Below, in pieces: positions 35,671 to 44,770 of a stretch of DNA of 64,000 nucleotides. The DNA is from JAWRCU01 sp033542235 (GTDB taxonomy: Bacteria; Pseudomonadota; Alphaproteobacteria; Rhizobiales; Rhizobiaceae). The translations under genes and the position numbers were made by a program. Positions within the stretch are counted from its first letter, which is position 1. The number at the start of each line of letters is the position of its first letter. A model generated the notes under the pieces. It was not told the DNA's origin. It ran no database searches and saw only the letters and a program-made list of their open reading frames with translations. Location of the stretch: assembly GCF_033542235.1 (NCBI RefSeq), contig NZ_JAWRCU010000009.1:215901-279900 (forward strand), in the 5' to 3' direction.

Positions 35671-35827
35671 ACCCCCTTCTGTCCTGCCGGACATCTCCCC
35701 CTCAAGGGGGGAGATTAGCCGGCCGCTTGGACGGCACTCGTTCTAAGACGATGGTAATTGGCGAGATCATCAATGGCAGCCAATCTCCCCCATTGAGGGG
35801 GAGATGTCCGGCAGGACAGAGGGGGGT
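35671..35827. repeat. 157-bp imperfect inverted repeat (Mesorhizobium-type dispersed element)
   Basis: Left arm 35671-35716 and right arm 35782-35827 are inverted copies of about 46 bases with two or three mismatches; the core TGTCCTGCCGGACATCTCCC is identical. Each arm itself contains a small CTCCCC/GGGGAG hairpin. The spacer is about 65 bases. Recalled resemblance to short intergenic repeats in Mesorhizobium; no search was done. It lies between the phosphoesterase and the ABC-F gene. Confidence 0.85.
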
Positions 35828-35849
35828 CTGAAGGGCACGACCTAGCTGT

Positions 35850-37493
35850 TTAGCAGAGCACAGCCGAGGGCGGCATGCTTATATCCCCTGACGGGAGTTC
35901 CAGCCGCCGGGAAATCTCCGTCGCCGTCAGGAAAGCCTCGTCGTGACTGACGACGAGCAGGGCGCCGTCATAAGCGCGTAGTCCGGCCTCGATTGCTTCG
36001 ATCGATTCGATATCGAGATGGTTCGTCGGCTCGTCGAGGATCAGAAGGGAAGGCGGCGCCTTCCCGCCCAGAACGCAGGCCAGACCGGCACGCAGCATTT
36101 GTCCCCCGCTCAGCGACGATACGACCTGAAGCGCGGCGTCGGCCCTGAACATGAAGCGGGCAAGCGCTGCCCGGCAGGCGTTCTCATTGGCTTCCGGATT
36201 GAGGCGGCGGAAATTGTCCCGGATCGAAACCGACGGATCCAGCAGGCTCACCTGTTGATCGAGCATGGCGAAGCCGGTCATGACACGCACGGTGCCGGCC
36301 AAGGGCTGCAGGTCGCCCGAGATGAGCGCAAGCAAGGTCGTCTTGCCTGAGCCGTTGGGCCCCGTGACGGCGATGCGCTCCGGACCCGTTATCGTGAAGG
36401 ACAGGTCGCGGATGATAGGTCGATCCGGCTCGTAGCCGGCAGTCACCTCATCGACCTTCAGTACGGTCCGGCTCGCTGGCAGCCCGGTTGATGGCAGGCT
36501 GACTGTGAGAGGTTGCAGGATCTCGATCCGCTCGCGCGCCGCACCGAGTGCCTCGATCGCCTGTGCGCGCCTGCTTTCGACAAGCCGGGCACTTTCGCCG
36601 CTCGTGTTTTCGCTTCGCTCCTTCAGCCCGCCGAGAGCGATACGTGGTATGTCGCCTCTCAAGCCCTTCCTGCGGCCGGCGCCGTCCTTGCGCGCCTTGC
36701 GTTCGGCGGCCATCTGCGCCTTTCGGGCAATTTCGTCGACACGCTTCTCGGCTTCGGCAAGATCGTGCTGCGCGGCCGCGAGCTCCAATCTCTTCCGTTC
36801 GCGATAGGCGCTCCAGTTGCCGCCATAGCGCGTGGCACAGAGCGAGGTGAGCTCCACGATGGCATCCATTCTTTCGAGCAATTCCCGGTCATGGCTGACG
36901 ACGATCGCCCCGGCCCGCCAGCCGGCAATGAGATCGACCACGGCTGCCCGGCCGTCCCGGTCGAGGTTGTTGGTGGGCTCGTCGAGCAGCAGAAAATCGG
37001 GCTCCGCGAACACCAGCGCGGCAAGGCCGGCCCGCGTGCGCTGACCGCCGGAAAGCGAGGTCAAAAGCGTGTGCGGCTCGGCGTCGAGGCCTGTCCGCGA
37101 GAGTGCGGACGCCAGGCGCGCTTCCAGCGTCCAATCGGCTTCGGCAAGTTCTTCGGCAGTGGCGTCGCCCTCCTCGGCGCGTCGCAACAGCGCGAGCGCC
37201 TCAGTGGCTCCGAACAGGTCCGCGATCGTATCGTTCGGCGCCACCTGGACGGTCTGGCGCAACAGGCCGAGCGTTCCGGTGACGGCGACCGTTCCGGACT
37301 GGGGCGAAAGCTCCCCGGAAATCAGCCTGAGCAGTGTGGTCTTCCCGATACCGTTACGGCCGATGAGACCGGTCCGTTCCGGGCCGAAACTGAGATCCAG
37401 GTCGGAGAGAAGTGGGCGGCCGTCAGATAATGACAGCGTGAGATTGGAGAGGACGATCGAAGCAGGTGTGAACACGGATTTCTCCCAAGGCAA
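35850..37493 (-). CDS. ABC-F family ATPase
   Basis: 547 residues, two ABC domains and no membrane segments. First domain: Walker A GRNGIGKTTLLRLISG, signature LSGGQRTRAGLA, Walker B FLLLDEPTNNLD. Linker about residues 230-330, with a highly charged coiled-coil region (AEAEKRVDEIARKAQMAAER). Second domain: GPNGSGKTTLLALISG, LSGGQMLRAGLA, LLILDEPTNHLD. ABC-F proteins act on ribosomes (Uup/EttA-like or antibiotic-protection types). The subtype is not clear from sequence alone. Confidence 0.92.
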   Translation of the reverse strand: MPWEKSVFTPASIVLSNLTLSLSDGRPLLSDLDLSFGPERTGLIGRNGIGKTTLLRLISGELSPQSGTVAVTGTLGLLRQTVQVAPNDTIADLFGATEALALLRRAEEGDATAEELAEADWTLEARLASALSRTGLDAEPHTLLTSLSGGQRTRAGLAALVFAEPDFLLLDEPTNNLDRDGRAAVVDLIAGWRAGAIVVSHDRELLERMDAIVELTSLCATRYGGNWSAYRERKRLELAAAQHDLAEAEKRVDEIARKAQMAAERKARKDGAGRRKGLRGDIPRIALGGLKERSENTSGESARLVESRRAQAIEALGAARERIEILQPLTVSLPSTGLPASRTVLKVDEVTAGYEPDRPIIRDLSFTITGPERIAVTGPNGSGKTTLLALISGDLQPLAGTVRVMTGFAMLDQQVSLLDPSVSIRDNFRRLNPEANENACRAALARFMFRADAALQVVSSLSGGQMLRAGLACVLGGKAPPSLLILDEPTNHLDIESIEAIEAGLRAYDGALLVVSHDEAFLTATEISRRLELPSGDISMPPSAVLC

Positions 37494-37664
37494 GGCAGAC
37501 TGGCTTTGCGGTGGGGATGAAATCCATTGCTCAACATGTCCTGTTAGGATTGATCGACGGTCGTTATCTAAGCCGGCGAGGTTGTCAGATCAAGGCCGGC
37601 AATATCAGGCGACGCTCGTCACATCAGATGCAGATGCCGGCGTCGGCGGGATCTCGGCTGGAGC

Positions 37665-38753
37665 TCAGTCCTCGACTATGACGGCAGGCTGGCCGCGCTC
37701 GACATGTCCGATCATGCAGGCCGAAGGATAGCCGGCGCCCACAATTTTCTCGGTTAATGCTGCGGCGTTGGCGGGAGCGCAAGCAACCAACAGCCCGCCG
37801 GAAGTCTGTGGGTCCGTGAGGAGGTGGCGCCGCCACTCCGGCATGTCTTCCGGCAGGCGCACCGCATCGCCGTAGCTCGCCCAGTTGCGGCGTGATGCGC
37901 CGGTCACGAATCCTTGTTGTGTCAGCGCGGCTGCTTGCGAGAACAAAGGAACGTGGCGACCGCGTATGACGAGGGTGCAAGCGGAGCCGCGCGCCATCTC
38001 GAGGGCGTGCCCGAGCAGGCCGAAGCCGGTCACGTCGGTAATCGAATGAACGTTGGCATCCTTGGAGAGCTCCGCTCCGATCCGGTTGAGAAGCGTCGTC
38101 GAGGCGAGCATTTCCTCGTAGCCGCCGGGCGGCAGCGCCTCCCTCTTGATCGCCGCTGAATAGATGCCGACGCCAAGCCCCTTGGTCAGGATCAGGACGT
38201 CTCCCGGCTCTGCCGTGGAATTGCGCCGGACATCGTCAGGCCGGCAGATACCGATGACTGCGAGCCCATAGATCGGCTCCGGAGAGTCGATCGAATGACC
38301 GCCGGCGACTGGAATTCCGGCAGCAGCGCAGACATCGCGGCCGCCCTTGAGGATCTCCCGCACGACGTGCGGCGGTAGCTTGTCGAGTGGCATGCCAAGG
38401 ATTGCCAGCGCCATCACTGGCCGCCCGCCCATGGCATAGACGTCGGAGATTGCGTTCGTCGCGGCAATCCGACCGAAGTGAAAGGGATCGTCCACCATAG
38501 GCATGAAGAAATCGGTGGTCGCGATCACACAGGTCTTTTCATCGATCTGCCAGACCGCGGCGTCGTCGCCCGTCTCGGTTCCGACGAGAAGCTGCTGAAA
38601 AGGATTGGCTCCGGCCTGGTCCGAAAGAAGCACCCGCAGAATGGCCGGCGACAGTTTGCACCCGCAGCCGCCACCATGGGCGAGGCTGGTCAGGCGCGGG
38701 GCAGGCGCTTGCGTGAAATCGCCCCGGCACGCGGGAGCCGTTTGCAACACCAC
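37665..38753 (-). CDS. selD: Selenide, water dikinase SelD
   Basis: 362 residues. Makes selenophosphate from selenide and ATP, the selenium donor for SelA. The catalytic segment reads AHGGGCGCKLSPAILR with Cys30 and Lys33, equivalent to E. coli Cys17 and Lys20; the first residue of the pair is Cys, not selenocysteine. Further motifs: VIATTDFFMPMVDDPFHFGR and GGHSIDSPEPIYGLAVIG. The GTG start at 38753 lacks a clear ribosome binding site, so the N-terminus could be shorter. Divergent from the formate dehydrogenase operon across about 270 bases, and part of the Sec module. Confidence 0.93.
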   Translation of the reverse strand: MVLQTAPACRGDFTQAPAPRLTSLAHGGGCGCKLSPAILRVLLSDQAGANPFQQLLVGTETGDDAAVWQIDEKTCVIATTDFFMPMVDDPFHFGRIAATNAISDVYAMGGRPVMALAILGMPLDKLPPHVVREILKGGRDVCAAAGIPVAGGHSIDSPEPIYGLAVIGICRPDDVRRNSTAEPGDVLILTKGLGVGIYSAAIKREALPPGGYEEMLASTTLLNRIGAELSKDANVHSITDVTGFGLLGHALEMARGSACTLVIRGRHVPLFSQAAALTQQGFVTGASRRNWASYGDAVRLPEDMPEWRRHLLTDPQTSGGLLVACAPANAAALTEKIVGAGYPSACMIGHVERGQPAVIVED

Positions 38754-39020
38754 ACACTACAGTAGGATCGCGCTTCGACCGGCGTCAATTGCGACGTTCG
38801 TCAAATGTGACCTTTGACCGCCAAGAACAATCGCAAGATCGAGGCTGGCGCAACGGCAATCGAGGCTGCTGGAAAAAGCGGATGAACAAGCAATCCGTCG
38901 CCGTTGATGCGCCTTGCACTTTCGTCTGTTTGACTCTGAGCAAATTCGGCCCGAATATGGCGCCTGCATCCCTTGGTTCGGGGCGCCCTTGCGGGCATCG
39001 AATTCAGGAGGAGACTCCAG

Positions 39021-42000
39021 ATGAATGTTGAACTCTCACGGCGCGCGTTCCTGCAGACAGCAGGCGCCGGTCTGGCTGCGACTACGGTCGGAGCTTTCGG
39101 CTTCGGCGACATCGAGGCCGCATATGCGGCGGCGATACGGCCCTTCAAGCTCGCCAATACTGCCGAGACGCGCAACACCTGCCCCTATTGCTCGGTGGCC
39201 TGCGGCATAATCATGTATTCGAAGGGCGATCTCAAAAAGGGCGAGCAGGCCGAGATCATCCATATCGAGGGTGATACCGACCATCCCACCAATCGCGGTA
39301 CGCTTTGCCCGAAGGGCTCCGCTCTGCTCGGCTTCGTCAAATCGCCGACCAGACTGCAGCATCCGATGGTCCGCAAGCCCGGATCCGACAAGTTCGAGCC
39401 GATTACCTGGGAAGCCGCGCTAGACCGCATTGCGCGCCTGATGAAGGACGATCGCGACAAGAATTTCGTCGCGACCAGCAAAGACGGCGTGACGGTCAAC
39501 CGCTGGATCACCACCGGCTTCCTCGCCGCCTCGGCTTCGACCAACGAAACCGCGTTCGAGACCTTCAAGGTGGTGCGCAGCGCGGGCATGCTGGTGTTCG
39601 ATAACCAGGCACGTGTCTGACACGGCCCGACGGTGGCGAGTCTCGCCCCAACATTCGGCCGTGGAGCAATGACCAATTCCTGGACCGACATCAGGAACAC
39701 GGATCTTGTGGTTATCATGGGCGGCAACGCCGCCGAAGCCCATCCTTGCGGCTTCAAATGGGTCACGGAGGCAAAGGCCAACCGGGGCGCCAAGCTGATC
39801 GTCATCGACCCGCGCTTCACGCGCTCGGCATCGGTGTCCGATGTCTACGCGCCGATCCGCCAGGGAACGGACATCGCTTTCCTGCTTGGGCTCATCAACT
39901 ACTGTGTTCAGAACAACAAGGTGCAGTGGGACTATGTGAAGGCGTTCACCAACGCGACCTTTGTGGTGAAGGAGGGCTTTACCTTTCAGGACGGCCTCTT
40001 CTCAGGCTATGACGAAGCCAAGCGCGACTACGACAAGTCGACCTGGGACTATGACATGGGCCCCGATGGCTTCGCCGTCGTCGACGACAGCTTGCAGAAC
40101 CCGCGCTGCGTCTGGAACCTGCTCAAGAACCACGTCGCGGTTTTCACGCCCGAAATGGTCGAACGAATCTGCGGCACGCCGAAGGACAAGTTCCTGAAAG
40201 TGGCGGCGATGATTGCCGAGACCTCTTCGCCCAGCAAGGCGATGACGTCGATGTACGCGCTCGGCTGGACGCAGCACTCGAAGGGCTCTCAGAACATCCG
40301 CACTATGGCGATGCTGCAGCTCTTGCTGGGCAATATCGGCATTCGGGGCGGCGGCATGAATGCGCTGCGCGGCCACTCCAACATCCAGGGGCTGACCGAC
40401 ATCGGGCTGATGTCGAACCTGCTGCCAGGCTATCTGACGGTGCCGACTGAGAAGGAGCCGGACCTTGCCGCCTACATGTCGACGCGCGCCTTCAAGCCGC
40501 TTCGGCCGAACCAGACGAGCTATTGGCAGAACTACAAGAAGTTCTTCGTCAGCTTCCAGAAGACGATGTGGGGCGACGCGGCGACGCCGCAGAATGACTT
40601 CGCCTACGAGTATCTGCCGAAGCTCGACGTGCCGGGCTACGACATGCTGCGTGCGTTCGAGCTGATGCACCAGGGCAAGATGAACGGCTATTTCTGCCAG
40701 GGCTTCAATCCGCTGCAGGCGGCTCCGAACAAGAAGAAGCTGACCGAGGCGCTGTCCAAACTGAAATTCCTCGTCATCATGGATCCGCTGGATACCGAAA
40801 CGGGGCGTTTCTGGGAGAACCACGGGCCCTACAACGACGTCGATCCCTCGCAGATCCAGACGGAGGTCTACCAGCTTCCTGTAACCTGTTTCGCCGAGGA
40901 CGACGGCACGCTCGTCAATTCCGGACGCTGGCTGCAGTGGCATTGGGCCGGCGGAACGCCGCCCGGCGAGGCCAAGCGCGACACCTGGATCATGGCGCAG
41001 CTCTATCTGCGCCTGAAGGACCTCTACAGCAAGGAAGGAGGCGCCTTCCCCGATCCGATCGTCAAGCTCGCCTGGCCTTACAAGAATCCCGGCGATCCGA
41101 CGGCCGAGGAGCTTGCCCAGGAGATCAACGGCAGGGCGCTAGCAAGGGTGACCGACACTGCCGATCCGTCCAAGGTACTGGCCGAGCCGGGCAAGCTGCT
41201 GCCGGCCTTCTCGGCGCTACGCGACGACGGCTCAACCTCCGCCGGTTGCTGGATCTATACCGGTTCCTTCACCGAGCAGGGTAACAATATGGCCCGCCGG
41301 GACAACACTGACCCGGACGATGCCGGCTTCTATTCGAAATGGGCGTTCTCGTGGCCGGCCAATCGCCGCATCCTTTACAACAGGGCATCGGCCGACCTCA
41401 ACGGAAAGCCCTGGGACCCGAGCCGCAAGGTGATCGAATGGGACGGCGCGAAATGGTCGGGCTATGACGTTCCCGACATCGCGCCAACGGCCAAGCCCGG
41501 CGAGGTCGGCCCGTTCATCATGAATGCGGAGGGGGTCTCGCGTCTCTTCACGCGAAGCATGCTGCGCGACGGTCCGTTCCCGGCGCATTATGAGCCGTTC
41601 GAGTCGCCTGTCGTGAATCCGGTCGCCCCCAAGATCAGGGGCAATCCGGCGGCCCGAGTATTCCAGGACGATCTCGCCCAGTTTGCCGAGCCGGGCTCGC
41701 AGGAGTTCCCCTATGCGGCGACCTCCTACCGCCTGACTGAGCATTTCCACTACTGGACCAAGCACGTCATCGTAAATGCGGTGATACAGCCGGAGTTCTT
41801 CGTTGAGATCTCGGAGCAGCTCGCGGCCGAAAAAGGCATCACCAAAGGCGGCTGGGTGCGGGTCTGGTCGAAACGGGGCTCCGTCGTTGCGAAGGCGATG
41901 GTCACCAAGCGGATCAAGCCGATCACCTGCGACGGCAAGACGGTCCATGTCGTCGGCATACCGCTGCACTGGGGTTTCACCGGCGCGGCGAAGAAGGGCT

Positions 42001-42107
42001 TCGGCCCGAATGTGCTGACGCCGGTCGTCGGAGACGCCAACTCTGAGACGCCCGAGTTCAAGGCATTTCTTGTGAATATAGAGCCCACGACAGGGCCAGT
42101 GGCATAG
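39021..42107 (+). CDS. fdnG: Formate dehydrogenase alpha subunit, selenocysteine-containing (FdnG/FdoG type)
   Basis: 1028 residues when TGA at 39618-39620 is read as selenocysteine (U200). Upstream of it the protein reads MLVFDNQARV and downstream HGPTVASLAPTFGRGAM, matching the E. coli FdnG active site. N-terminal Tat signal (ELSRRAFLQTAGAG), 4Fe-4S ligands Cys54, Cys57, Cys61 (CPYCSVACG) and Cys96 (GTLCPKGS), then molybdopterin-binding domains. The ATG at 39021 follows AGGAGGAG. It oxidises formate in the periplasm with a Mo/W-bis-MGD cofactor. Ordinary gene prediction would split it into two ORFs, 38973-39620 and 39633-42107. Confidence 0.96.
39618..39649 (+). promoter_or_regulatory. SECIS-like hairpin after the Sec UGA
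   Basis: Directly after TGA (39618-39620) a hairpin forms: GGCG (39635-39638), loop AGTCT, CGCC (39644-39647), extended by GG/CC (39632-39633 with 39648-39649) across a bulged T. The loop holds the GU needed for SelB recognition in bacterial SECIS elements, and the UGA-to-loop distance is 18 bases, within the usual range. It is inside the coding sequence and translated. Confidence 0.88.
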
Positions 42108-42120
42108 GAGGAGCGAAGAG

Positions 42121-43071
42121 ATGTTTCCTCCCGTTCCGAACCCTTCGACGACGGATACATCGCCGCGTTTTTCGGAGAAGGATCTTGTGCGGCGCTCGGC
42201 ATCCAACGTGCCCGCGCCGGAGCGCCAGCTGCCGGAAGTCGCCAAGCTCATCGATGTCTCGAAATGCATCGGCTGCAAAGCGTGCCAGACGGCGTGCATT
42301 GAGTGGAACGATACGCATCCCGAGATCGGCACATTCAACGGCGTCTTCGAGAACCCGCCCGACCTGTCGCCGGACATGTTCACGCTGATGCGCTACCATG
42401 AGTGGGAGAATCCGGAGACCAACCAGCTCGAATGGCTGATCCGCAAGGACGGCTGCATGCATTGCGCCGATCCGGGCTGCCTGAAGGCCTGCCCGGCGCC
42501 GGGCGCGATCGTGCAGTATTCGAACGGCATCGTCGACTTCGTCCATGAGAACTGCATCGGCTGCGGCTACTGCATCAAGGGTTGCCCTTTCAACATCCCG
42601 CGCATCTCCCGTGTCGATCATACGGCATACAAGTGCACGCTCTGCTCAGACCGTGTGGCGGTCGGCCAGGGGCCGGCCTGCGCCAAGGCCTGCCCGACCC
42701 AGGCGATCGTCTGGGGCACCAAGGAGGAGATGAAGCAGTGGGCCGGCAAGCGCATCGAGGACCTGAAGTCGCGCGGCTTCGCCAATGCCGGCCTTTATGA
42801 CCCTCCCGGCGTCGGCGGCACGCATGTCATGTATGTGCTGCATCACGCCGACCAGCCGGAACTCTACTCGGGCCTGCCGAACAATCCGAGGATCAGCCCT
42901 CTGGTGCAGGCGTGGAAGGGTGTCACCAAATATGCCGGGCTGACCATCCTCGGCGTCGCAGCCGGGGTCGGCATACTCCATCATCTGATCATGGGGCCGA
43001 ACAGGGTTTCGCAAGAGGACGAGGAGCGTGCCGAAGAGCTGACGGAAGGCAACGACCATGGCCGCGTATGA
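42121..43071 (+). CDS. fdnH: Formate dehydrogenase beta (iron-sulfur) subunit
   Basis: 316 residues. Four 4Fe-4S binding regions: SKCIGCKACQTACIEWN; CMHCADPGCLKACPAPGA; ENCIGCGYCIKGCPFNIP; YKCTLCSDRVAVG with CAKACP. A C-terminal membrane anchor (YAGLTILGVAAGVGILHHLI) sits near residue 275. It passes electrons from the alpha subunit to the cytochrome b subunit. It starts 13 bases after the alpha subunit stop and overlaps the gamma gene by 14 bases. Confidence 0.96.
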   Translation: MFPPVPNPSTTDTSPRFSEKDLVRRSASNVPAPERQLPEVAKLIDVSKCIGCKACQTACIEWNDTHPEIGTFNGVFENPPDLSPDMFTLMRYHEWENPETNQLEWLIRKDGCMHCADPGCLKACPAPGAIVQYSNGIVDFVHENCIGCGYCIKGCPFNIPRISRVDHTAYKCTLCSDRVAVGQGPACAKACPTQAIVWGTKEEMKQWAGKRIEDLKSRGFANAGLYDPPGVGGTHVMYVLHHADQPELYSGLPNNPRISPLVQAWKGVTKYAGLTILGVAAGVGILHHLIMGPNRVSQEDEERAEELTEGNDHGRV

Positions 43072-43756
43072 CGTAGGACCGAGCGACAAGGTCCATCCCG
43101 GCAAACCCGTCACCGTCGACCGCTACACGGGGGGCGCGCGCATCAATCACTGGATCACGGCGGCGAGCCTGATCCTGCTTGCCTTGTCCGGCCTTGCCCT
43201 GTTCCATCCGAGCCTGTTTTTCCTGTCGACCCTGTTCGGCGGCGGCCAGCTGACGCGCATCATCCATCCATGGATCGGCGTGGTCCTCTTCTTCAGCTTC
43301 CTGGGTCTTTTCCTGCGGTTCTGGACAGCCAATCTGTGGAAGCCTGAAGATGGAACTTGGCTGGCGCGGGCGCGCGACGTGCTTTCCAACCAGGAAGACA
43401 AGGTTCCCGAGGTCGGCAAGTACAATGCGGGCCAGAAGCTGGTGTTCTGGTCGATGTCCGTGCTGATCGTGATCCTGATCTCGAGCGGCCTGGTGATCTG
43501 GGATCAGTATTTCGCTCAGTTCACGACAATCGAGCAGAAGCGCTGGGCCGTGCTGATCCACTCCATTGCGGCCGTGGTGATAATCTGCGTCTGGATCGTT
43601 CACTTCTACTCGGCGATCTGGGTCCGCGGCACAATCCCCGGCATGGTGCGCGGGAGGGTCACGGGCGGCTGGGCCTGGCGGCACCACCGCAAATGGCTGC
43701 GCGAGCTCACCACGGCCAAACCTGGCAAAGGAGCGGGATCAAAGCCAGCCGAGTAG
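43058..43756 (+). CDS. fdnI: Formate dehydrogenase gamma (cytochrome b556) subunit
   Basis: 232 residues, four hydrophobic segments (WITAASLILLALSGLALFHP, IHPWIGVVLFFSFLGLFLRF, LVFWSMSVLIVILISSGLVI, VLIHSIAAVVIICVWIVHFY). His residues in the first, second and fourth helices are candidate haem ligands. It delivers electrons to quinone. The C-terminal RVTGGWAWRHHRKW fits FdnI/FdoI. The 14-base overlap with the beta subunit gene indicates translational coupling. Confidence 0.94.
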   Translation: MAAYDVGPSDKVHPGKPVTVDRYTGGARINHWITAASLILLALSGLALFHPSLFFLSTLFGGGQLTRIIHPWIGVVLFFSFLGLFLRFWTANLWKPEDGTWLARARDVLSNQEDKVPEVGKYNAGQKLVFWSMSVLIVILISSGLVIWDQYFAQFTTIEQKRWAVLIHSIAAVVIICVWIVHFYSAIWVRGTIPGMVRGRVTGGWAWRHHRKWLRELTTAKPGKGAGSKPAE

Positions 43757-43769
43757 TGCGATTCAAGGA

Positions 43770-43790
43770 GGGATGACTTTCGGACATCCC
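43770..43790 (+). terminator. Weak hairpin after the gamma subunit
   Basis: GGGATG (43770-43775) and CATCCC (43785-43790) with a 9-base loop, 14 bases after the gamma subunit stop. There is no T-run, so it may reduce readthrough into fdhE without ending transcription, or only protect the mRNA. Confidence 0.4.
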
Positions 43791-43845
43791 GCCCTAGTTG
43801 TGTTGATCAGGCAACCACGTAGCCCGTGCGGTTCGTGAGGTGCGA

Positions 43846-44763
43846 ATGCCAAGACAAATCATTCCGGCAGGTTCCGACCCGACCGCAATCGGCGAAATCT
43901 CTAGCCCTCCCTTTGCCCGACTGCCTGATCCGAAGCGCTTGTTTTCGGCCCGCGCAGAGCGGCTGAACGTGCTCGCCGAGGGACATCAGCTCGGCCCTTA
44001 CTTGTGCTTTCTTGCAGATCTCGCCGAGGTGCAGAACGCCATTCAGGAGGGTCTGCCGGAACCCGATATGCCGGACGCGGAGGCCCGCCAGCGCGCGCGG
44101 AGCTTCGCGATGCCGCCGCTCGATCGCAACAAGCTCGCCTTCGGTGCGGCTGCGGCTACGCTCGATCGTCTGGTTTGGGCGGCCGCTTCGATCGAGAAGC
44201 CGGCCGCCGCGGCGGATGCGCTCTACCGGCTGAAGCAGGCCACGCCTCTTCAGCGCGACGCCATGATGCGCAGCGTGCTTGCCGACGCGATTCCGATGGA
44301 GGCGCTGGCCGAGCATGTCTATGTCGCGGCCGCGCTGCAGGTTCACTTCGCCCGTCTCGCAGCCCTCCTCGAAGCCTCGGCTCTCGTGCCGGTCGGCGAC
44401 GGCGCATGTCCGGCCTGCGGCGGCCCGCCCGTGTCGTCGATCGTCGTTGGCTGGCAGGGCGCGCACGGTACGCGTTTCTGCGCCTGTTCGCTATGCGGGA
44501 CCTTGTGGCACCACGTCCGCATCAAATGCGCGCTATGCGGCTCGACCAACGGCATCGGCTACCAGGAGATCGAAGGCGGGCCAGGCACCGTGAAGGCTGA
44601 GACCTGCGATTCCTGCGGCTGCTACGTGAAGATCCTGCATCAGCACAAGGATCCGGCACTCGACCCGGTCGCCGACGACGTCGCCACGCTCGGCCTCGAC
44701 CTGCTGGTGCGCGAGGGCGGCTATCGCCGAGGCTCCTTCAACCCGTTCCTGATTGGCTATTGA
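43846..44763 (+). CDS. fdhE: Formate dehydrogenase accessory protein FdhE
   Basis: 305 residues. Four zinc or iron Cys pairs are visible in the C-terminal half: CPACGG, CACSLCGT, CALCGS and CDSCGCY. FdhE is an assembly factor for membrane-bound respiratory formate dehydrogenases in enterobacteria. The ATG at 43846 follows GAGG; a GTG 6 bases earlier is possible. It links the structural genes to the selA-selB genes. Confidence 0.92.
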   Translation: MPRQIIPAGSDPTAIGEISSPPFARLPDPKRLFSARAERLNVLAEGHQLGPYLCFLADLAEVQNAIQEGLPEPDMPDAEARQRARSFAMPPLDRNKLAFGAAAATLDRLVWAAASIEKPAAAADALYRLKQATPLQRDAMMRSVLADAIPMEALAEHVYVAAALQVHFARLAALLEASALVPVGDGACPACGGPPVSSIVVGWQGAHGTRFCACSLCGTLWHHVRIKCALCGSTNGIGYQEIEGGPGTVKAETCDSCGCYVKILHQHKDPALDPVADDVATLGLDLLVREGGYRRGSFNPFLIGY

Positions 44764-44770
44764 AGGCGCG

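Noticed and set aside
34809..35705. A 298-residue minus-strand ORF opposite the phosphoesterase and running into the repeat
   Set aside because: Antisense shadow that begins in the inverted repeat; no domain features.
38973..39620. Two separate ORFs (38973-39620 and 39633-42107) as a split or frameshifted formate dehydrogenase
   Set aside because: The TGA sits exactly at the FdnG selenocysteine position, flanking residues match, a SECIS hairpin follows, and the Sec genes are present.
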